Positions 1 to 7,425 of a stretch of 33,500 bases of DNA are shown piece after piece. A model generated the notes under the pieces. That model worked only from the letters and a program-made list of their open reading frames with translations. It did no database searches and was not told where the DNA came from. Numbering within the stretch: position 1 is the first letter of the stretch; each line of letters opens with the position of its first letter. Origin of the DNA: an uncultured Clostridia bacterium (lineage in GTDB: Bacteria > Bacillota > Clostridia > TANB77 > CAG-508); contig CAQRYF010000014.1 of assembly GCA_948875265.1 (NCBI GenBank), positions 1 through 33,500 on the forward strand, read 5' to 3'. A program made the translations under genes and the position numbers.

Positions 1-247
1 TTAAAAAATTAATTTTAATATTTTTATCAAAATTATATAGGGCATATATTTCCTCTATCTTTGTATTATCAATATATTTTTCTGTTGAATTTGTAATATT
101 TAGAAACAAATCTTTATAACCATTAATTAAATAATAGTAATTGTTCTTTGTTAATATGTTAACAACTTTATTATAATCATCAATAATCATATTTCTTGAC
201 TTTAAAATTTCTATTTGTTGATATATTGTTTTGAAATCTTTTTCCAA
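1..247 (-). CDS. AbiF-like Abi_2 family protein, N-terminal part only
   Basis: The reading frame runs off the left edge of the window; about 82 N-terminal residues are visible. I place the start at a TTG at 247, because a strong AGGAGG lies 4-9 bases upstream and no better start exists. The peptide has the Abi_2 layout: a QQIEILKSRNMIIDD segment near residues 10-24, NNYYYLINGYKDLFL near 34-48, and an EEIYALYNFD segment near 70. Known of the family: Abi_2 proteins (AbiD/AbiF types) are HEPN-like abortive-infection proteins, probably RNases, acting in phage defence. The NGYKDLF wording points to the AbiF branch. The catalytic HEPN motif would lie outside the window, so activity cannot be judged. 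A hairpin RNA candidate and its promoter lie directly upstream on the same strand. Confidence 0.72.
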   Translation of the reverse strand, partial: MEKDFKTIYQQIEILKSRNMIIDDYNKVVNILTKNNYYYLINGYKDLFLNITNSTEKYIDNTKIEEIYALYNFDKNIKINFL

Positions 248-263
248 TATTTACCTCCTATAA

Positions 264-311
264 TGTAAAAAATGACCTCGGGCCCGTAGGTTATCCGAGG
301 TACGATCTACT
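264..311 (-). ncRNA. Candidate AbiF-associated small RNA ending in a terminator hairpin
   Basis: Between a strong minus-strand promoter and the Abi_2 gene is a GC-rich hairpin in AT-rich surroundings. The arms ACCTCGG and CCGAGGT (plus coordinates 275-281 and 295-301) pair perfectly around a 13-nt loop. On the transcript the hairpin is followed by a U-rich run, so it can act as an intrinsic terminator. The loop bases at 286-289 (CUAC on the RNA) can pair with GUAG upstream of the hairpin (307-310), giving a possible pseudoknot. Known: abiF genes are often preceded by a structured RNA, the AbiF RNA motif, proposed as guide or antitoxin. Inferred: this is that RNA or a shorter relative of about 48 nt. 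It could instead be a simple leader attenuator. Confidence 0.5.
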
Positions 312-317
312 ATAGAC

Positions 318-347
318 AGTATAACATCATAAACTTGACGTTGTCAA
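318..347 (-). promoter_or_regulatory. Strong sigma-A-like promoter for the small RNA and Abi_2 gene
   Basis: Read on the minus strand there is TTGACA (342-347), an 18-bp spacer and TATACT (318-323). The -35 lies inside a perfect inverted repeat, CTTGAC-GTT-GTCAAG (334-348), which could be an operator. Transcription would start near 311, just upstream of the hairpin. Confidence 0.6.
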
Positions 348-448
348 GTAAAATATTAAAATCTATATTAATAGTATATGTATATTCCTCATATTTATCC
401 ATATTATACAATAAGAATTTGAAGCTTAATTTCAATCTTTATTATAGT

Positions 449-480
449 TTTTGTCGGTGATTTTTTAGTAATCGACAAAA
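449..480. repeat. Short inverted repeat upstream of spoIIA
   Basis: TTTTGTCG (449-456) and CGACAAAA (473-480) form an 8-bp stem around a 16-base loop. It lies between the divergent abi and spoIIA transcription units and could be an operator or weak terminator. The interval 350-497 otherwise shows no gene. Confidence 0.3.
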
Positions 481-497
481 CTTCTTATTTTTTACTC

Positions 498-526
498 TTG
501 GAAAATAATGTAAATAGTATTATAAT
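498..526 (+). promoter_or_regulatory. Sigma-A-like promoter upstream of spoIIAA
   Basis: TTGGAA (498-503), a 17-bp spacer and a perfect TATAAT (521-526), about 55 bases before the spoIIAA start. In Bacillus spoIIA is driven by sigma-H; I could not find a convincing sigma-H site here, so this is called by match to the sigma-A consensus only. Confidence 0.5.
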
Positions 527-579
527 ATTTAAGAAAATTAAATAAATAATTTAATAATCATTAGAAAGGAAATTTTAAT

Positions 580-918
580 ATGGAATCAAATTTTTATGAA
601 AAGGACAAGCTTCTTGTGTTTAAAATTACAAATGAAATTGATGATTGTTCAGTACAAAAGATAAGGGGGAGAGCTGATTATGAAATTGAAAGATATATGC
701 CTAAAAGAGTTGTATTTGATTTTGATAGTGTCACTTTCATGGATAGTGCAGGAATAGGACTTATAATAGGTAGATATAAATTTGCAAATATGATAGGTGC
801 AAAGTTAGAAGTTACAAATCTTACTCAAAGTGTAAAGAAAATTTTTGATATGAGTGGCATTTTAAAGCTAATACCTGTAACGGATTTAACAATAGATAAA
901 AGAAGCACTAAAGTTTAA
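580..918 (+). CDS. spoIIAA: Anti-sigma F factor antagonist SpoIIAA
   Basis: A 112-residue STAS-domain protein, the usual length for SpoIIAA. The phosphorylation site is clear: DSAGIGL with Ser56, followed by IIGRYK. In the forespore, unphosphorylated SpoIIAA binds SpoIIAB and releases sigma F; SpoIIAB phosphorylates the serine to switch it off. It is the first gene of the classical spoIIAA-spoIIAB-sigF order, 37 bases before spoIIAB. The ATG at 580 is preceded by AAAGGA at a 9-base spacing. Family assignment rests on the conserved serine region together with the neighbours. Confidence 0.95.
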   Translation: MESNFYEKDKLLVFKITNEIDDCSVQKIRGRADYEIERYMPKRVVFDFDSVTFMDSAGIGLIIGRYKFANMIGAKLEVTNLTQSVKKIFDMSGILKLIPVTDLTIDKRSTKV

Positions 919-955
919 TTTAAATTAATTTTTTACAAGAAAGGAAAGAAAATAA

Positions 956-1429
956 ATGAAAGAAGTTTTTGAAAATGAAATGAAATTAGAATTTATTAGT
1001 AAATCCTCAAATGAGGCTTTTGCAAGAATTACAATAGCTGCTTTTGTATCTCAATTAGATCCTAATATAGAGGAATTAGCAGATATAAAAACAGCAGTTT
1101 CAGAGGCAGTTACTAATTGTATTATTCATGGATATGAGAATAAACAAGGAATTGTAAAAATAGTTTCAAAATTGAAAGATAATGAAATTATTATAGAGAT
1201 TTCAGATAATGGAAAAGGAATTGAAAATATTGATATTGCTAAAGAACCATTATATACAACAAAACCAAACTTGGAAAGGTCTGGAATGGGATTTACTATA
1301 ATGGAAAGTTTTATGGATAAAATTGATGTTGAATCAATAGTTGGTCTAGGCACAAAAATTACTATGAGAAAGACTATTAAAAGTCATAGTGAAAATGAAG
1401 ATGAATTTGAAATAATAACAAAAGATTAA
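956..1429 (+). CDS. spoIIAB: Anti-sigma F factor / serine kinase SpoIIAB
   Basis: A 157-residue GHKL-fold kinase. The N box is EAVTNCIIHGY (residues 50-60), the G1 box is SDNGKGI (83-89) and the G2 box is GMGF (110-113), so the ATP site is intact. SpoIIAB binds sigma F and holds it inactive, and phosphorylates SpoIIAA on its serine. It is slightly longer at the C-terminus than the Bacillus protein, with an acidic tail. It is the second gene of the spoIIA operon. A GAAAGGAAAG ribosome binding site precedes the ATG. The next start (sigF) lies 19 bases downstream, consistent with co-transcription. Confidence 0.95.
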   Translation: MKEVFENEMKLEFISKSSNEAFARITIAAFVSQLDPNIEELADIKTAVSEAVTNCIIHGYENKQGIVKIVSKLKDNEIIIEISDNGKGIENIDIAKEPLYTTKPNLERSGMGFTIMESFMDKIDVESIVGLGTKITMRKTIKSHSENEDEFEIITKD

Positions 1430-1448
1430 AAGTAAAGTAGGGGTAAAT

Positions 1449-2178
1449 ATGTACGAAAATGATATAGAGTCTATAAAAAAAGCCCAAAATGGAGATAAAT
1501 TTGAATTAGAAAAACTAATAAAATATAATAATCGGATTAATATGGAGTATAGTAAAAAGATTTAATGGAAGAGGATATGAACTAGATGATTTATATCAAA
1601 TAGGTTGTATGGGCTTTATAAAATCAATAAAAAGGTTTGACACAAGTTTTGAAGTGAAATTGTCTACATATGCAGTACCATATATGATAGGAGAAATAAA
1701 AAGATTTATTAGAGATGATGGACCAATAAAAGTGAGCAGAAGTATAAAAGAATTAGCAATAAAGATTAAAGAATTACAAAAAGAGTATTTAAACAAAAAA
1801 GGAGAAGAAATAAATATAAAGCAAATATCAGAAGAATTAAAAATATCAAAAGAAGACGTAGCATTAGCATTAGAGGCTACAAATACAGTAGAGTCAATTG
1901 AAGGTGCTAGCTATACAGATTATAAAGATGGAAATAGTATTAATTTAATAGAAAAGATATCAACAGATAAAGACGAAGAAGAAATGATTACCAATAAATT
2001 AGCAGTTAAACAACTAATAAATGGACTAGAAGATAGAGATAAGGAAGTTATATTATTAAGGTTTTATAAAGATAAAACACAGTCACAAGTGGCAAAAATA
2101 TTAGGAATAACACAGGTTCAAGTGTCTAGAATAGAACGTAGAATATTAGAAAATATGAAAGTAAAACTTAGTTGTTGA
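1449..2178 (+). pseudogene. sigF: RNA polymerase sigma F factor gene with one extra base
   Basis: The ATG at 1449 has a GTAGGGG site upstream. The frame reads MYENDIESIKKAQNG and reaches residue 38, where it ends at TAA (1563-1565). From about 1533 the homology continues one base further on: LIWSIVKRFNGRGYELDDL, then LYQIGCMGFIKSIKRFD, with sigma regions 2, 3 and 4 intact through IERRILENMKVKLSC. Removing one G at 1534-1535 restores a protein of 242 residues, the expected size. The rest shows no other lesion and the neighbours are intact. Sigma F is the first forespore-specific sigma factor, so a real break should abolish sporulation. It may be a sequencing or assembly error or a very recent mutation. 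The ATG at 1609 could start a fragment that lacks part of region 2. Confidence 0.85.
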
Positions 2179-2210
2179 ATATAATAAAAGCTAACAAAGA
2201 AGGTGATTAA

Positions 2211-3230
2211 ATGAAAAAGGTTTTTATCTATTTTTTTGCTTTCATTTTTATTTGCTTTATCTTACCTGCAATTTTAACAAAAAGGGATATTAATACTTCC
2301 TCAGGGGATACTAAAAACGATTCAGAATTAGTGAATAATCAAGAGGAAGTATCTAAAAATAATAATTATCAGTACAAAAATTATGCAAATATAAAGTTAT
2401 TACATAAAAAAACAGGAGAAGTAGAAGAAGTTCCAATAGATACATATTTGTGTAATGTTGTATCAGCAGAAATGCCAGCAGATTTTGAAATAGAAGCACT
2501 TAAGGCACAAGCTGTAGTTGCAAGGACATATACATTATATAAGATAAAAAGCAAAAAGCATGAAAATAGTGATATATGTGACGATTCTACATGTTGTCAA
2601 GCTTGGATAACAAAAGAGGATAGATTTGCTAGATGGGAAGAAAGTAAAAGAGAGAGTAATTGGAAAAAAATTGAACAATGTGTAAATGATACAAAAGGAA
2701 AAGTTGTCACTTATAATAATGAGCCTATTAATGCATTTTTCCATTCAAATAGTGGAGGAAAAACAGAAGTTCCTGTAAATGTATGGGGAGGCTCTAATTT
2801 ACCATATTTAAAATCTGTTGAAACTACAGGAGAAGAAGGATATAGTCAATATGATTCTGAAGTGATTCTATCTAGAGATGAACTAATTAATAAATTAAAA
2901 ACAAAATACGAGGATATACAAATAGATTTTAATAATAATGAAGATATAAAAATAATTGAATATACTGATAGCGATAGAGTAAAAACTGTTAAATTTGGTA
3001 ATCATGAGGTATCTGGAACAGAAACAAGAACATTATTAGGTTTAAAGTCAACAAATTTTGAAATTATAAAAGAAAATGAAATAATAAAGTTTAGGGTAAA
3101 AGGTTATGGACACGGTGTTGGAATGAGTCAAACAGGTAGCAATACTATGGCAAAAGAAGGAAAGAATTATGAAGATATTATTCACCATTTTTATGCAGAT
3201 GTAGAAATTAAAGATATAAATTCCTTATAA
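2211..3230 (+). CDS. spoIID: Stage II sporulation protein D, peptidoglycan lytic transglycosylase
   Basis: 339 residues with an N-terminal membrane anchor (about residues 4-22) and a Ser/Asn-rich linker before the SpoIID domain. The catalytic glutamate is seen in VSAEMPADFEIEALKAQAV (Glu87), followed by the VARTYTLYK segment. Later come FFHSNSGGKTE and GYGHGVGMSQTG, both typical of the family. SpoIID cleaves glycan strands denuded of stem peptides during engulfment, working with SpoIIM and SpoIIP, which are not in this window. It lies 32 bases after sigF and 66 before spoIIQ. AAGGTG precedes the ATG. Linking spoIID directly to spoIIA differs from Bacillus, where they are far apart. Confidence 0.93.
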   Translation: MKKVFIYFFAFIFICFILPAILTKRDINTSSGDTKNDSELVNNQEEVSKNNNYQYKNYANIKLLHKKTGEVEEVPIDTYLCNVVSAEMPADFEIEALKAQAVVARTYTLYKIKSKKHENSDICDDSTCCQAWITKEDRFARWEESKRESNWKKIEQCVNDTKGKVVTYNNEPINAFFHSNSGGKTEVPVNVWGGSNLPYLKSVETTGEEGYSQYDSEVILSRDELINKLKTKYEDIQIDFNNNEDIKIIEYTDSDRVKTVKFGNHEVSGTETRTLLGLKSTNFEIIKENEIIKFRVKGYGHGVGMSQTGSNTMAKEGKNYEDIIHHFYADVEIKDINSL

Positions 3231-3232
3231 AT

Positions 3233-3260
3233 GTATATTCTTCTAAAAATAGGAAATACT
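3233..3260 (+). promoter_or_regulatory. Candidate sigma-F promoter upstream of spoIIQ
   Basis: GTATA (3233-3237), a 14-bp spacer and GGAAATACT (3252-3260) fit the sigma-F consensus as I recall it (GYATA, about 14-16 bp, GGnnAnAnT). It is placed 37 bases before the spoIIQ start. spoIIQ is a known sigma-F target in Bacillus, so the site is where one would expect it. Confidence 0.55.
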
Positions 3261-3296
3261 TTAAGTAAATTAAAGATTTAAGGAGGATTATAATAT

Positions 3297-4145
3297 ATGA
3301 GAAGAAATTCAAGGATAAAAAAAGGTGAAAATAAAAGTTTAAATGATAAAATTATAATTTATAGTAGCATAGGTGTAGCGGTATTAGCTGTGATAGTATT
3401 TGGATTATTAATGTATAGTAAGAGTCTAAGTGATGATGTGAAAAATAGTACAATGAGTTTAGAACAAATGGCTGGAATTGCTGAAAATAATACACAAAAT
3501 ACGGAAAGTGCGAGTACTCAAATAGGAAAGCCAGTTGAAGAAGCCAAAAATGAAATTTCTACAAACAATACAACTAATAGTACAAATACTAATAATGTTT
3601 CTAATAGCAGTAATACCAATACAAATAATACAACTAATAAAATTAATTCAAACAATACATCTAATACAAATAAATCTACAGTAAACACAAGTACAGCAAA
3701 TGTAGATAATAAAAAAGATACTCAAGAAACAAAGAAAGAATTAAGTTTTGAAAAACCAGTTGACGGAGAAGTTGTAAGAGAATACGCAAAAGATAATTTA
3801 ATTTATTCTGAAACTTTAAAAGAATGGGTTACACACATGGGAATAGACATTAAAGCTGAAAAGACAACTGTAGTAAAAGCAGCAGAAGCTGGAACTATAA
3901 AATCTATTAAAAATGACCCAAGATATGGATTGACTATTGTTATTGAGCATGATGGAAGTACACAAACTGTTTATTCAAATCTTTTAACATCTGAGTTTGT
4001 AGTTGAAGGAGAAAAAGTAGAAAAAGGGCAAAGCATAGGAACTGTTGGAAATACTGCAGTGTTTGAAATTGCAGATGAACCACATTTACATTTTGAAATA
4101 TTAAAAGATTCAATACCAGTAGATCCAACAATTTATATAAAGTAA
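3297..4145 (+). CDS. spoIIQ: Forespore engulfment protein SpoIIQ, M23 (LytM) peptidase family
   Basis: 282 residues: basic N-terminus, one membrane segment (about 20-40), an Asn/Thr/Ser-rich linker (about 86-140) and a LytM/M23 domain (about 150-282). Both zinc motifs are present: HMGID (His180, Asp184) and HLHFE (His264, His266). Bacillus SpoIIQ lacks one zinc ligand while clostridial SpoIIQ keeps them, so this copy resembles the clostridial, probably active, endopeptidase type. SpoIIQ sits in the forespore membrane and pairs with SpoIIIAH in the mother cell. Position beside spoIID and a sigma-F-type promoter supports spoIIQ over a generic M23 peptidase. AAGGAGG precedes the ATG. Confidence 0.87.
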   Translation: MRRNSRIKKGENKSLNDKIIIYSSIGVAVLAVIVFGLLMYSKSLSDDVKNSTMSLEQMAGIAENNTQNTESASTQIGKPVEEAKNEISTNNTTNSTNTNNVSNSSNTNTNNTTNKINSNNTSNTNKSTVNTSTANVDNKKDTQETKKELSFEKPVDGEVVREYAKDNLIYSETLKEWVTHMGIDIKAEKTTVVKAAEAGTIKSIKNDPRYGLTIVIEHDGSTQTVYSNLLTSEFVVEGEKVEKGQSIGTVGNTAVFEIADEPHLHFEILKDSIPVDPTIYIK

Positions 4146-4162
4146 GAAAATAATATTAATAT

Positions 4163-4203
4163 AAAAAAAGCTATTTTAAATAATAAAATTTAAGTAGCTT
4201 TTT
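4163..4203 (+). terminator. Intrinsic terminator after spoIIQ
   Basis: A long imperfect stem (AAAAAGCTA with TAGCTTTTT, plus TTTAAAT with ATTTAA) around AATAAA, ending in a T run. It closes the sporulation block. Confidence 0.75.
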
Positions 4204-4213
4204 GTAACTTTAA

Positions 4214-4441
4214 GGACAAGAATATTACAAAGAATATATAGAAAATGATGGAATATACCCAGTTAATGAAAAGAAAAAATGGGAAACAAAAGAACAATTA
4301 AAAACAAGGGTTATGTCTGTTATTAGTAAATATAAAGACTCATATGATACAATTATAATAGTAGCACATAAGATGGCTTTTCAATCTATTTGTAATTGTA
4401 GAGATATGGAACCAGCGGAAATTTTTGAAGTTACTTTTTAA
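4214..4441 (+). pseudogene. C-terminal remnant of a histidine phosphatase family protein
   Basis: An open frame of 75 codons preceded by an in-frame stop and lacking a start codon with a ribosome binding site. It reads GQEYYKEYIENDGIYPVNE, then a VMSVISKYKDSYDTIIIVAHK segment split by no stop, and ends near EPAEIFEVTF. The IIIVAHKMAFQSI region matches the second histidine block of phosphoglycerate-mutase-like phosphatases, and the EPAEIFEV end is also typical. The N-terminal RHG catalytic part is absent. Inferred to be a decayed gene. Confidence in the exact family is moderate. Confidence 0.5.
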
Positions 4442-4469
4442 ATGGAACATAAATACCTAAATAAAAATT

Positions 4470-4508
4470 CAGAGTTTAGCAAAAAAGCTAAGCTCTGGAT
4501 TACTTTTT
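4470..4508. terminator. Terminator between spoIIQ side and the convergent repair genes
   Basis: CAGAGTTTAGC and GCTAAGCTCTG form an 11-bp stem with one G-T pair around a six-A loop, followed by a T-rich stretch. It can serve both strands, being about 55 bases beyond the stop of the minus-strand gene at 4564. Confidence 0.65.
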
Positions 4509-4563
4509 ATTAGTCTGTATAAAATATTAATATAAAATCTTAAGACTAAATAGATAATTGAAT

Positions 4564-5337
4564 TCAAGGCTCCTCAATCAAATCTTTCCAATACTTTTTA
4601 GGCATATATTGCATTTGACATCTTGGATTAGTTCGTTCTTTAATAGCAATAGTTTTAAAAAATGTTTTCCATAAAGACTGATATAACATTTCTTTTTCTA
4701 AAACGTCATCAGAGATATTAGGTAATTTAAAATCTCTGCAATCAACAATTCTATACTCTTTACAATTATACAAAAAACAAATATCTCTAACTTTATCATG
4801 TATAATAAAATTTTGTGTCGGTAATCTTCGTATAAAATGTTGACCTAAAGGCTCTAAAATATTATTATCAGGATGGATTGAAGCATAAAATAAATTATTA
4901 TCAATTTCAATAAACCTAAGTAATCCTTTTAATCTATGGCATTCACCAAAAGCTCTTTTTTTCATAGCCATAACTTTATATACGTACGAGATAGTAATTC
5001 TATTATTAATTTTAGGACCAAGTGAAAAGCCGTCACAAAGATATTTTAATATATTAATATCTTTATCTTTTTCAATGTCACATAAAAAAGCATGATAAGT
5101 ATTATATAAGGTATCATAACCAATAATTTTGTGAATACCATTAAAAACTCTAGAAGATTTTTCAAAATCAGTTTTAATGTAAACAGTTTTATCTAAAAAA
5201 TTTACAACATAAGAATTTTCAGAAAAAACTTTTTGAGGAAGAGTTTTGCTAGAATAGCAATCAAAAACAATAGTTAAAAAACCATCAAATGTGCCATCAT
5301 AAAGTAATGTTTTATTTATAAGCTTCCAGTTAGACAT
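4564..5337 (-). CDS. TIGR03915-type probable DNA metabolism protein, radical SAM partner
   Basis: 257 residues. The C-terminal part, including LWKTFFKTIAIKERTNPRC and QYMPKKYWKDL, matches the family called probable DNA metabolism protein (TIGR03915, DUF4130), and the AFGECHRLKGLLRF segment near the middle is a family hallmark. These proteins are found next to or fused with the TIGR03916 radical SAM protein, often with a uracil-DNA glycosylase domain; no glycosylase domain is visible here. The start overlaps the end of the radical SAM gene by 22 bases, so the two are translationally coupled. The biochemical role is unproven; a part in DNA repair or modification is inferred from linkage and from the LexA box controlling the pair. 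Confidence 0.82.
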   Translation of the reverse strand: MSNWKLINKTLLYDGTFDGFLTIVFDCYSSKTLPQKVFSENSYVVNFLDKTVYIKTDFEKSSRVFNGIHKIIGYDTLYNTYHAFLCDIEKDKDINILKYLCDGFSLGPKINNRITISYVYKVMAMKKRAFGECHRLKGLLRFIEIDNNLFYASIHPDNNILEPLGQHFIRRLPTQNFIIHDKVRDICFLYNCKEYRIVDCRDFKLPNISDDVLEKEMLYQSLWKTFFKTIAIKERTNPRCQMQYMPKKYWKDLIEEP

Positions 5338-6614
5338 TTTATCTTATCCTCCTTTGTAGGTTGTAATTTATCAAAAATAGATAATTGTTCAAATTGAGGT
5401 TGTTTTATACCAAGTCTTTCTTGATAAATTAAGTTTGTCTCAATAAATGATTGATTAAATTTCATTGCAGAGTCAAAGTATTTACCCTTGCAAGTTATGA
5501 AATATTTAGCTCTTTTTAATACAACTCCTAAGTGTTTTAAACTAGTAAAATCTAATAAGAATTCACGTCTTGCTTTAATTATTTTTTTAGCAGAAATTAC
5601 ACCTATTCCAGGAATCCTCAATAAAGTAAAATAATCAGCAGTATTAATTTCAATTGGAAATCTATCAATATGTCTTAAAGCCCAATCACATTTAGGATCT
5701 AAAATAGTATTAAAGTTTTGATGATTTTTATCTAATAATTCATCTGCTTTAAAACCATAAAATCTCAATAACCAGTCTGCTTGATATAGTCTATTTTCTC
5801 GTAAAAGGGGAGGAGATTCTAAAGTAGGTAAATTAGAATCTTCATTAACAGAGACATAAGCTGAATAGTAAACACGTTTTAAAGATAATTTATTATATAG
5901 ACCTTCTGATAATTTTAATATCTTTAAATCACTCTCAGGAGTAGCGCCAACGATTAGTTGTGTTGTCTGACCAGCAGGAACAAAATTAGTCTTAAATTTA
6001 GATTTATCTTGATTATTGATTTGTATCCCTTTTGATATATAACTCATAGGATTTATGATTCCGTCCTTTTCTTTCTGAGGAGCCAATAACTTCAGACTAT
6101 TAGAAGAAGGTAATTCTATATTAATACTCATTCTATCTACTAATTTTCCTAATTTATCAATTAATTCTTTGCTACATCCAGGAATTGTTTTACAATGAAT
6201 ATATCCATTAAAATTATATTCATTTCTTAATATAGAAACAGCTTTAACTAACATTTCCATTGTATGGTCAGGTGATTTTATAACTGCTGAACTTAAAAAT
6301 AACCCTTCAATATAATTACGTTTATAAAAATTAATAGTCAAATCCGCAACTTCACGGGGAGTAAATGTAGCTCTTTTTACAGAATTAGTGCATCTATTAA
6401 TACAATATTTACAATCATAAATACAACTATTAGATAAAAGAATTTTTAATAAGGAAATACATCTACCATCAGCACCCCAACTATGGCAAATGCCAGACAC
6501 ATCACCATTGCCGATACCATTATTAAGATTTTTTCTATTACTGCCACTAGAACTACAAGAAGCATCATATTTAGCTGAATCTGCTAAAATTTTTAGTTTT
6601 TCTAATATATCCAT
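5316..6614 (-). CDS. TIGR03916-type radical SAM protein, putative DNA repair or modification
   Basis: I start at the ATG at 6614 (MDILEKLKILADSAKYDAS), preceded by GGAG 8 bases upstream, rather than a longer upstream frame that would overlap lexA. The product is 432 residues. The radical SAM cluster motif is SCIYDCKYC (Cys64, Cys68, Cys71). The segment GICHSWGADGRCISLLK before it is typical of this family. A helix-hairpin-helix DNA-binding motif, LLRIPGIGVISAKKI, lies near residue 330. Family knowledge: putative DNA modification/repair radical SAM protein, encoded with the TIGR03915 partner. Its promoter carries a LexA box, which supports a role in DNA damage. The chemistry is unknown. Confidence 0.88.
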   Translation of the reverse strand: MDILEKLKILADSAKYDASCSSSGSNRKNLNNGIGNGDVSGICHSWGADGRCISLLKILLSNSCIYDCKYCINRCTNSVKRATFTPREVADLTINFYKRNYIEGLFLSSAVIKSPDHTMEMLVKAVSILRNEYNFNGYIHCKTIPGCSKELIDKLGKLVDRMSINIELPSSNSLKLLAPQKEKDGIINPMSYISKGIQINNQDKSKFKTNFVPAGQTTQLIVGATPESDLKILKLSEGLYNKLSLKRVYYSAYVSVNEDSNLPTLESPPLLRENRLYQADWLLRFYGFKADELLDKNHQNFNTILDPKCDWALRHIDRFPIEINTADYFTLLRIPGIGVISAKKIIKARREFLLDFTSLKHLGVVLKRAKYFITCKGKYFDSAMKFNQSFIETNLIYQERLGIKQPQFEQLSIFDKLQPTKEDKIKCLTGSL

Positions 6615-6625
6615 AAAATCAACTC

Positions 6626-6639
6626 CGAACTTTTGTACG
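6626..6639. promoter_or_regulatory. LexA (SOS) box
   Basis: CGAACTTTTGTACG matches the Gram-positive SOS box (CGAAC-N4-GTTCG) with one mismatch. It directly abuts the -10 of the radical SAM promoter on its downstream side, so bound LexA would cover the transcription start of the repair pair. Confidence 0.7.
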
Positions 6640-6668
6640 ATTATAACATTAAAATTTAAAAAAGTCAA
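6640..6668 (-). promoter_or_regulatory. Promoter of the radical SAM repair pair
   Basis: On the minus strand TTGACT (6663-6668), a 17-bp spacer and TATAAT (6640-6645). The LexA box follows immediately. Confidence 0.7.
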
Positions 6669-6676
6669 ATAAATGT

Positions 6677-6705
6677 TTGACATTTTTTTGTTTGTATGAT
6701 ATGAT
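6677..6705 (+). promoter_or_regulatory. Promoter of lexA
   Basis: TTGACA (6677-6682), a 17-bp spacer and TATGAT (6700-6705), about 30 bases before the lexA start. Its -35 lies back to back with that of the divergent repair promoter, forming GTCAAA-N6-TTTGAC. No LexA box overlaps this promoter. Confidence 0.7.
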
Positions 6706-6736
6706 ATGACAAAATAAGAGAAATGGAGTGAATTAT

Positions 6737-7390
6737 ATGCCAAGAAAAAAGAAACCAGAATTAAATAAAAGAGAAAAAGCAATATTAAAATTTATTGAAA
6801 AACAAATCATGACACAAGGATATCCACCATCAGTAAGAGAAATAGGTAAGGCAGTAGGATTAAGTTCTACAGCTACTGTACATGGATATTTAGCTAAATT
6901 AGATGAAAAAGGCTATATTAAAAAACAAGATAAAAAAGGAAGAACTTTACGTTTATTAAAAGGAGGTTCTGGAGAAGAAAAGAAAACTTCTAGTAAAGAT
7001 TTCTATACACAAAAAGAATTAGTAGAAGTTCCAATAATAGGTAAAATTACAGCAGGAGAGCCAATTTTAGCAGTAGAAAATGTAACAGATACATTTCCAA
7101 TTCCAATTGATTTTGTTGGTAATTCAGAAAGTTTCATGCTTACTGTTAGAGGAGAGAGCATGATAGAAGCTGGTATTTTAGACGGAGATTACATATTAAT
7201 AAAGAAACAAAATACAGCAAATAATGGAGAAATAGTTGTAGCTTTAATTGGAGATGAAGCAACAGTAAAAACATTCTATAAAGAAAAAGATCATATTCGA
7301 TTACAACCAGAAAACTCAACTATGGATCCAATAATAGTACCAAACTGCGAAATTTTAGGAAAAGTTGCAGGTGTATTTAGAAAAATGTAG
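6737..7390 (+). CDS. lexA: SOS repressor LexA
   Basis: 217 residues from the ATG at 6737, which has GGAG at a suitable distance; a GTG at 6728 in frame overlaps that site and is less likely. The N-terminal winged helix-turn-helix (about residues 8-65) includes YPPSVREIGKAVGLSS. The self-cleavage site is Ala106-Gly107 in ITAGEP. The catalytic serine is Ser141 in RGESMIEAG and the lysine is Lys178 in ATVKTF, so the autoprotease is complete. LexA represses damage-inducible genes until RecA filaments trigger cleavage. It is divergent from the radical SAM repair pair, and the one SOS box in between lies on the repair-gene side. Confidence 0.96.
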   Translation: MPRKKKPELNKREKAILKFIEKQIMTQGYPPSVREIGKAVGLSSTATVHGYLAKLDEKGYIKKQDKKGRTLRLLKGGSGEEKKTSSKDFYTQKELVEVPIIGKITAGEPILAVENVTDTFPIPIDFVGNSESFMLTVRGESMIEAGILDGDYILIKKQNTANNGEIVVALIGDEATVKTFYKEKDHIRLQPENSTMDPIIVPNCEILGKVAGVFRKM

Positions 7391-7425
7391 AATATTTAAT
7401 TCACAAAAAATTCACATTTAAAAAG

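Noticed and set aside
449..480. A sigma-H promoter or terminator near the inverted repeat upstream of spoIIA
   Set aside because: No convincing RNAGGAWWW/GAAT pair was found, and the stem lacks a clear T run.
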